A program made the translations under genes and the position numbers. Shown here piece by piece: positions 6,233 through 10,200 of a stretch of DNA of 10,200 bases (the first letter of the stretch is position 1; each line of letters opens with the position of its first letter). The notes under the pieces were generated by a model. That model was not told the DNA's origin. It made no database searches and saw nothing but the letters and a program-made list of their open reading frames with translations. The stretch is from Thermoplasmata archaeon (lineage in GTDB: Archaea; Thermoplasmatota; Thermoplasmata; Halarchaeoplasmatales; Halarchaeoplasmataceae), in assembly GCA_007129655.1 (NCBI GenBank), contig SKVC01000129.1:1-10200 (forward strand), read 5' to 3'.

Positions 6233-6257
6233 GGTACACTATAGTATCGGTGTTCAT

Positions 6258-6689
6258 ATGGAAGATAAAGAAGACGTAGTGATGGTAACTAAGAAACGTA
6301 ACAGCCTCTTCTTGTTCCCAGAGGATTTCCAATTTAAGGATCTAGCTCCGGCATATCCGGAACTGTATGATTACTTTATGAGGATCTGTGATCAATATCC
6401 CGAAGATGCAGGTGAAGAGTACATGGTCATGCTGATCCGCCAGAATCTAAAAGATCTTACCAATAACCGTAAACCCATGGGGCATAACCGAGAGGCGAGG
6501 TACCGTATGATCTTTCCATACAAAAGAGAAAGAGTGCAGTTCTTCGTTTATCCTAGAATAGCCGAAGAAGAGTCGGAAATCGAAGAGGTAACAAAGAAGA
6601 TAAGCGATTTTTTTAAGAAAAAGAAAATCGAACAAGAAATTCTATGGGATCAGATGGAATTTTTAAAGGAAGAGGAAGAGAAAAAATAA
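6258..6689 (+). CDS. Hypothetical cytoplasmic protein, highly charged C-terminus
   Basis: 143 residues that I do not recognise. The N-terminal half has SLFLFPEDF and an aromatic-rich helix (AYPELYDYFMRICDQYP, about 33-49). The middle contains a basic region, LTNNRKPMGHNREARYRMIF, then a strand KRERVQFFVYP. The last 40 residues are Lys/Glu-rich (KKISDFFKKKKIEQEILWDQ, then a Glu run) and probably form one long charged helix or coiled coil. There is no signal peptide, membrane helix, Cys cluster or nucleotide motif. A nucleic-acid or protein-binding role would fit the charge pattern but is a guess. GGTG at 6249-6252 is a Shine-Dalgarno motif 5 nt before the ATG and supports this start; M9 is a possible alternative. 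Its stop is one base from the stop of the convergent helicase gene. Confidence 0.75.
   Translation: MEDKEDVVMVTKKRNSLFLFPEDFQFKDLAPAYPELYDYFMRICDQYPEDAGEEYMVMLIRQNLKDLTNNRKPMGHNREARYRMIFPYKRERVQFFVYPRIAEEESEIEEVTKKISDFFKKKKIEQEILWDQMEFLKEEEEKK
6681..6686 (-). terminator. T6 run, possible terminator of the helicase gene
   Basis: Five nt beyond the helicase stop codon the minus strand has TTTTTT. It lies inside the last codons (Lys-Lys) of the convergent gene. Termination here is inferred from the lack of any intergenic space. Confidence 0.35.
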
Positions 6690-6690
6690 T

Positions 6691-8589
6691 TTATTCAAAA
6701 AATCCTTCACACTCTTTTTTCAAACTGTTAGCCCTTTCGAAGGCAAAATCATCGGGCATCATTTTTTTGTAATGAGAGTGGTTGAAACGTTTATCCATAA
6801 GAACGATGATGCCTCTGTCGTTACGGCTTCTGATACACCTGCCGGCGGCCTGGATCACCCGGTTGATGGCCGGAAATACCCGTGCATATTCGTATCCCTT
6901 CCTACTGTCGAATTTATCAGAGTAATAATCTTCCAGAGCTTTTGTTTCCGGTGACGGCGGCGGAAATGGTATACCGGCAATTATGACCGCACACAAGATA
7001 TTGTTTTTGTAATCAACTCCCTCTGAGAGACTTCCTCCTTGTACACCCAGCAGTAAATTATTACCCGTTATTTGTAGTTGACGTACTATATCGTCACGGT
7101 CTCTTTTCGTGTATCGTCTGTCTTCTATTATCATATCCTTTTTTAGATGCACCATATCCAACCTATCAGCTATGCTGTTCATGAGGGAATACGAAGGGAA
7201 GAACACCGCTACGTTACCCGGAGAGTTATTAGCTACATCTGCGATACCATTAGCGTAGGCTTGATACATCGGAACCCCTCTTTCTCGATACTGTGTGGTC
7301 AGATGATCTACGCTTACAATTCTACGATTTTCTTCCGGAAAAGGTGATTCATAGCTGCGTATCATCGGGTTCCTTACGCCCAACAGATCGGCGTACATCT
7401 CACCCGGATGCAGGGTCCCGCTCATGAGCACTGCGCTGTGTACACAGTTGAATACATTCGATGTGACCACCGACGGGTCGAGCAATCCAACTTTTACGGA
7501 CATATTTTCTCTTTGAAATCCTCTGAACACCTTTTCTCCCTCCATGGACCATGTGACGAAGAACGAATATAAACGCATAGGTGCCGATGCGGCCACATCA
7601 TACTCCAATATATCTCGAGCCGCCGTTTCCAGTTCAGGAAGCAATTCCTCCAAACTTTCGTATCGGCTGAATCCTCCTCTCAATGCGATGTCCACCATAC
7701 CGTCTAAAAATTCCTTTTTGATACGTTTATCCTTTTCTTTAACATCGTTAAATTCCATAGCGAGTCTTTTTACGAAGGCGGCGAGTTCCGGGTTCCGAGT
7801 ATCGAGTAATCGGTACGATTCCCTCAAAATTTCTAAGTTGATGTATTCCTCCATATGACTCCGTACCCGATCCGGCAGATTATGGGCTTCGTCGATTATC
7901 AACATACAGTCCTGAAGTTCTATTTCCAATAGAGAAAGTATCCGTTCGCTTATATCTGAAAAAATATAGTTGTAATCGCACACGATCACTTCCGCATCGC
8001 GTCCAGCTAATAATGCTGTTTTGTGCGGACAGACGTTGTAGTTTCTGCAAATACTCTCGATCTCCTGGACATGCAGAGTATCTTTACTCAACTTCCGGAC
8101 TACATTCTCCATATTTTTATTGAACAGATTACAGCGCTGCTGCCCGGTATCGCTGCAGAATTTCTCGAATACAGGATACGGTAAACTCGACTCTTCCCGG
8201 GGGCACATGGCCTGTTTAGAGATCACATCTATAGCCCGTAAGTGACTGGGCATGTGCTTCACCGTTTCTACGGCTATATGGTGTTGTGATTGTTTACTGG
8301 TTAAAAAGAACACTTTACGGTCGCCCTTTACTTTGAGTGCGGAAGCGAGTACCGCCGCCGTTTTACCGATACCGGTGGGTGCGTGGGCGATGAGAGTCCT
8401 ACCTTCTTTGAAAGCCGTCTCCGCATCCTCCATGAACTGCTCCTGGCCATCACGCACTTTCTTGAATGGAAACAGAGAGCCGCTTTTAGTAAATTCTACA
8501 CTGCTTGTAAAGTTACCTTTGGAACACTTAGGACACTTCCGGCCCTTCGACGATAGTAACGTCCCGCACCTCTCACAGAAGAGTGACAT
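6691..8589 (-). CDS. XPD/Rad3/DinG-type Fe-S DNA helicase with N-terminal zinc ribbon
   Basis: 632 residues, superfamily 2 5'-to-3' helicase. The start is a zinc ribbon (C5, C8, C19, C22) that most XPD and DinG proteins lack. Helicase motifs follow in order: Walker A APTGIGKT (70-77, K76), DEAH box (233-236), SGTL (390-393), VAVFFPSYS (460-468), VQGGSLSEGVDY (516-527) and the arginine-finger motif QAAGRCIRS (580-588). Between Walker A and DEAH lies the Fe-S region with C129, C145, C153, C181 and C187; the likely four ligands are C129, C145, C153 and C187 (CPH, matching the CPY of XPD). The Arch domain lies at about 250-380. XPD unwinds DNA in nucleotide excision repair; archaeal XPD and DinG-like enzymes may also act on R-loops or replication blocks. 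The gene stands alone, with none of the usual repair partners nearby. XPD and DinG cannot be told apart with certainty here. Confidence 0.9.
   Translation of the reverse strand: MSLFCERCGTLLSSKGRKCPKCSKGNFTSSVEFTKSGSLFPFKKVRDGQEQFMEDAETAFKEGRTLIAHAPTGIGKTAAVLASALKVKGDRKVFFLTSKQSQHHIAVETVKHMPSHLRAIDVISKQAMCPREESSLPYPVFEKFCSDTGQQRCNLFNKNMENVVRKLSKDTLHVQEIESICRNYNVCPHKTALLAGRDAEVIVCDYNYIFSDISERILSLLEIELQDCMLIIDEAHNLPDRVRSHMEEYINLEILRESYRLLDTRNPELAAFVKRLAMEFNDVKEKDKRIKKEFLDGMVDIALRGGFSRYESLEELLPELETAARDILEYDVAASAPMRLYSFFVTWSMEGEKVFRGFQRENMSVKVGLLDPSVVTSNVFNCVHSAVLMSGTLHPGEMYADLLGVRNPMIRSYESPFPEENRRIVSVDHLTTQYRERGVPMYQAYANGIADVANNSPGNVAVFFPSYSLMNSIADRLDMVHLKKDMIIEDRRYTKRDRDDIVRQLQITGNNLLLGVQGGSLSEGVDYKNNILCAVIIAGIPFPPPSPETKALEDYYSDKFDSRKGYEYARVFPAINRVIQAAGRCIRSRNDRGIIVLMDKRFNHSHYKKMMPDDFAFERANSLKKECEGFFE
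6715..6720 (+). terminator. T6 run, possible terminator of the 6258 gene
   Basis: TTTTTT on the plus strand, 25 nt after the stop codon and inside the end of the convergent helicase gene. No hairpin is evident. Confidence 0.35.
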
Positions 8590-8630
8590 CCGAAGGGTGA
8601 GAATAAGGGTTTGGTTTTAGGTTTTTCGGA

Positions 8631-8637
8631 TAATAAG
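8631..8637 (-). promoter_or_regulatory. TATA-like box of the helicase gene
   Basis: The minus strand reads CTTATTA, 42-48 nt before the ATG at 8589, predicting a leader of roughly 15-20 nt. That is longer than for its neighbours, and no Shine-Dalgarno motif is visible in the leader. Confidence 0.35.
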
Positions 8638-8643
8638 CACAAA

Positions 8644-8653
8644 TAATTAATAA
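8644..8653 (+). promoter_or_regulatory. TATA-like box of the 8685 cluster
   Basis: The plus strand reads AATTAATAAA, 32-41 nt before the ATG at 8685. It is adjacent to the divergent helicase promoter and probably drives the whole 8685-to-end gene cluster. Confidence 0.45.
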
Positions 8654-8674
8654 ACCACCACTCGATAGACGGGC

Positions 8675-8679
8675 AGGTG
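8675..8679 (+). promoter_or_regulatory. Shine-Dalgarno motif of the DUF6485-like gene
   Basis: AGGTG ends 5 nt before the ATG at 8685, a strong match to the archaeal anti-Shine-Dalgarno sequence. It fixes this start. Confidence 0.65.
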
Positions 8680-8684
8680 TAAAT

Positions 8685-8876
8685 ATGGAATGTAAAAAAG
8701 AAGAGAACATGGAAAACTGTAACTGCAGCTATCCCGGATGTCCACGGAAAGGCATCTGCTGCGAGTGTCTGGCGTATCATCTATCGAACAAGCAGTTACC
8801 GGCCTGTGCTTTCCCGGACGACGTTGAGAAAACCTACGACCGCTCCTTCAAAAAGTTCGCTGAGATACATGGTTGA
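8685..8876 (+). CDS. Small cysteine-rich protein, DUF6485-like
   Basis: 63 residues with eight cysteines: C3, C12, C14, C19, C25, C26, C28 and C41. The order CNCSYPGCPRKGICCECL, then a histidine (AYH) and LPACAFPDDVEKTYDRS, matches a small family found in anaerobic bacteria and archaea that I recall as DUF6485. Its function is unknown. The Cys/His pattern suggests binding of zinc or an Fe-S cluster. No export signal is visible, so it is probably cytoplasmic. The Shine-Dalgarno motif and a TATA-like box upstream mark it as the first gene of the plus-strand cluster. Its last 8 nt overlap the start of the metallo-hydrolase gene, suggesting coupled translation and perhaps a shared role. Confidence 0.8.
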   Translation: MECKKEENMENCNCSYPGCPRKGICCECLAYHLSNKQLPACAFPDDVEKTYDRSFKKFAEIHG

Positions 8877-9492
8877 GATAGTAAGCTTCTGCAGCATGGG
8901 TTTTTCCTCGAATGTTTTTATCGTTCGCGGTGAAAAGACCTTTCTCGTGGATGCAGGGATCGATACTACCAAGAGCATCCTGCAGCACGTAGAATCCGAA
9001 GATCTGGAATTAGATAGGATCATACTGACTCATAGGCATTACGATCATACCGCCGACGTTGAGGAACTCTCAAAATCGCTGAACGTACCGATATACGCGA
9101 GTGAACCGGAAGCCGAAGCTCTTAGAGCTGCTGACGACAGAACGATAATCGCCTCTGCCTTCGGTAGGGACATGAATCCTCTAGATGTAGAAATATTGGA
9201 AGAAGACGAGTACGCCGGATTTCGTATAATTCAAACTCCGGGTCATACCGACGGCAGCATCAGCATGTACCACCCTGAGGAACGTATATTACTCTCGGGA
9301 GATACGGTGTTTCCCGACGGCGGAGTGGGAAGAACCGACCTGCCCACCGGAGATATGGAACAGCTCGTCAACTCGGTTAAGAAACTATTGGAACTCGATG
9401 TAGATTCCATGTATCCCGGCCACGGCCATGTTGTTAAAAGCGACGCTAAGAACCATATTGAACGAGCATTGAGATTTATAAGTTATCTTTAG
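8869..9492 (+). CDS. Metallo-beta-lactamase-fold hydrolase, glyoxalase II-like
   Basis: 207 residues from the ATG at 8869. I chose this start because the MBL fold begins at VEIVSFCSMGFSSNVFIV, whereas an upstream alternative start would add 21 residues read through the cysteine-rich gene. All seven metal ligands of the hydrolase type are present: THRHYDH (H55, H57, D59, H60), GH (H126), GD (D145) and PGHGH (H185). That supports a two-metal (Zn or Fe) site and hydrolysis of a thioester or related bond. The size and the GDTVFPDGGVGRTDLPTGD segment (144-162) resemble hydroxyacylglutathione hydrolase (glyoxalase II)-like proteins. Glutathione is absent from most archaea, so another thiol substrate is likely. 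The start overlaps the cysteine-rich gene by 8 nt, and its stop codon overlaps the Shine-Dalgarno motif of sua5. Confidence 0.88.
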   Translation: MVEIVSFCSMGFSSNVFIVRGEKTFLVDAGIDTTKSILQHVESEDLELDRIILTHRHYDHTADVEELSKSLNVPIYASEPEAEALRAADDRTIIASAFGRDMNPLDVEILEEDEYAGFRIIQTPGHTDGSISMYHPEERILLSGDTVFPDGGVGRTDLPTGDMEQLVNSVKKLLELDVDSMYPGHGHVVKSDAKNHIERALRFISYL

Positions 9493-9495
9493 GTG
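9491..9495 (+). promoter_or_regulatory. Shine-Dalgarno motif of the Sua5 gene
   Basis: AGGTG, 5 nt before the ATG at 9501. Its first two bases are the end of the upstream TAG stop (9490-9492), so translation of the two genes is probably coupled. Confidence 0.65.
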
Positions 9496-9500
9496 TTAAA

Positions 9501-10094
9501 ATGAATATCAAGTGTGATAAAAAAGAGTGCGATGGGCGGTGCAACCCGAATATTTTCACCATGGCGAGCGAAGTCCTAGCAGCCGGAGAATTGATCGTAT
9601 ATCCAACCGAGACAATATACGGGATCGGCGGTGATGCACAGTTGTATCCTGCCATCTGTTACAAGATAAATACACTAAAAGGAGCACCCATGGACAAGCA
9701 GATTTCCGTTGCATACTCCAGTATAGAACAAGCCGCCGAATTTGTCGATCTTCCGCAGAAAGCTATCGAATTGGCCGAACGGTTTCTTCCGGGACCTCTT
9801 ACTATAGTCATCGATACGCCGGAGGGAACCAAGGGAATTCGAGTTCCCGACCATCCTCTTGTTAAGGGGATAATAGAATATTTCGGACCGATCACATCCA
9901 CAAGTGCTAACAAACATGAGATGCCACCCGCCGAAGATATAGATTCCGCAAATATGCAATTCGGATCGGATATACAGTTGTACATAGACTGTGGTAAAAA
10001 ACAGAGCGGCGTGGGGACGACTGTGGTCAAGGTAAACGATGAGATAAAGATCCTTAGGGAAGGAGCGATAAAACGGGATGATATAATTGGATGA
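9501..10094 (+). CDS. L-threonylcarbamoyladenylate synthase, TsaC/Sua5 (YrdC domain only)
   Basis: 197 residues. The enzyme makes threonylcarbamoyl-AMP from threonine, bicarbonate and ATP, the first step of t6A37 modification of ANN-decoding tRNAs, before the Kae1/KEOPS complex. Family motifs: YPTETIYGIGGDA (34-46), KINTLKGAP (55-63), FLPGPLTIVI (95-104), GIRVPDHP (112-119), TSTSANKHEMPP (132-143), SGVGTTVV (169-176) and ILREGAI (184-190). It ends with the YrdC domain and lacks the C-terminal Sua5 domain. Two oddities stand out. The KxR part of the KxR/SxN catalytic tetrad reads K60-G-A62, so the Arg is missing, while S135 and N137 are kept. The first 14 residues hold C5, C10 and C14. The gene sits between the hydrolase and map, overlapping map by 8 nt. 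Confidence 0.9.
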   Translation: MNIKCDKKECDGRCNPNIFTMASEVLAAGELIVYPTETIYGIGGDAQLYPAICYKINTLKGAPMDKQISVAYSSIEQAAEFVDLPQKAIELAERFLPGPLTIVIDTPEGTKGIRVPDHPLVKGIIEYFGPITSTSANKHEMPPAEDIDSANMQFGSDIQLYIDCGKKQSGVGTTVVKVNDEIKILREGAIKRDDIIG

Positions 10095-10200
10095 AGAAGA
10101 GCTTAATAACTATATCAAGGCCGGCCGTATAGCAAAGCACGCCATCTTGAGAGGAAAAAAAACCTGCTCAGCCGGAGTGCCTTACTTCGATGTAGTAAAG
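10087..10200 (+). CDS. map: Methionine aminopeptidase, type II archaeal (N-terminal fragment)
   Basis: 38 residues are visible before the window ends. They begin, after a TTG start at 10087, with DEEELNNYIKAGRIAKHAIL, followed by GKKTCSAGVPYFDVVK. The YIKAGRIA helix followed by a basic loop and a G-V-x-x-x-[DE]-V helix is how archaeal methionine aminopeptidases start. The enzyme removes the initiator Met from new proteins when the second residue is small. The metal ligands lie beyond the window. The ATG at 10091 is in another frame that stops after 13 codons, so TTG is the best start; it lies within the end of sua5. A weak purine-rich GGGATGAT lies just upstream. The sua5-map overlap of 8 nt suggests translational coupling. 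Confidence 0.8.
   Translation, partial: MDEEELNNYIKAGRIAKHAILRGKKTCSAGVPYFDVVK

Noticed and set aside
8496..8780. Minus-strand 94-residue frame spanning the helicase start and the intergenic region
   Set aside because: It overlaps the helicase N-terminus, the divergent promoters and the cysteine-rich gene, all of which have better support.
8806..8868. Upstream start adding 21 residues to the MBL-fold hydrolase
   Set aside because: The added residues are read through the cysteine-rich gene in another frame and are Ser/Thr/Arg-rich. The fold begins at the ATG at 8869.
9659..10030. Minus-strand open frames opposite sua5
   Set aside because: They are shadows of the well-supported Sua5 frame, with no motifs of their own.

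Overview
The window is archaeal. It carries an archaeal-type transcription factor S, a predicted exosome-associated RNA-binding protein (COG1325), an XPD/Rad3-type helicase and the start of an archaeal-type methionine aminopeptidase. Most genes have a TATA-like box about 25-35 nt before the start codon and little or no leader. The winged-helix/STAND-like ATPase at 1448-2596 resembles a family I know mainly from Thermoplasmatota, so a Thermoplasmatota lineage is the best guess (inference; no rRNA gene is present). The sequence is moderately AT-rich and tightly packed. No stretch above 300 bases lacks a gene, and I saw no tRNA, rRNA, CRISPR array or insertion sequence.

Layout. Positions 1-839 (minus) hold the N-terminal part of a secreted protein made of 140-residue tandem repeats, cut by the window edge. 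Positions 906-2596 (minus) hold a small hypothetical protein, a 59-residue two-helix membrane protein and the winged-helix/ATPase protein. Positions 2656-3561 (minus) are a tfs-GNAT pair. Positions 3611-4096 (minus) encode a TPR protein. Positions 4152-5715 (minus) are a two-gene unit, WbpB-like oxidoreductase then WbpD-like N-acetyltransferase, for making a diacetamido sugar nucleotide. Positions 5752-6183 (minus) encode the COG1325 protein, divergent from an unrecognised protein at 6258-6689 (plus). That gene converges, with one base between stops, on a 632-residue XPD-like helicase (6691-8589, minus) that starts with a zinc ribbon. From 8685 to the end (plus) runs a compact cluster: Cys-rich DUF6485-like protein, metallo-beta-lactamase-fold hydrolase, TsaC/Sua5 and methionine aminopeptidase, joined by 8-nt overlaps or an 8-nt gap carrying a Shine-Dalgarno motif.

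How the genes fit together. Much of the content is information processing: transcript cleavage (TFS), RNA decay or processing (COG1325), DNA repair (XPD), tRNA t6A formation (Sua5) and N-terminal Met removal (MetAP). The sugar genes probably feed surface-protein glycosylation, and the secreted repeat protein has N-X-S/T sequons, but a link between them is only a guess.

I see no clear new multi-gene system. The points most worth checking are changes inside known families: an ATPase-like regulator with no Walker A lysine and an apparently shortened C-terminus, a Sua5 lacking the Arg of its KxR motif and carrying an N-terminal Cys cluster, a zinc ribbon fused to XPD, and the overlooked small membrane protein.
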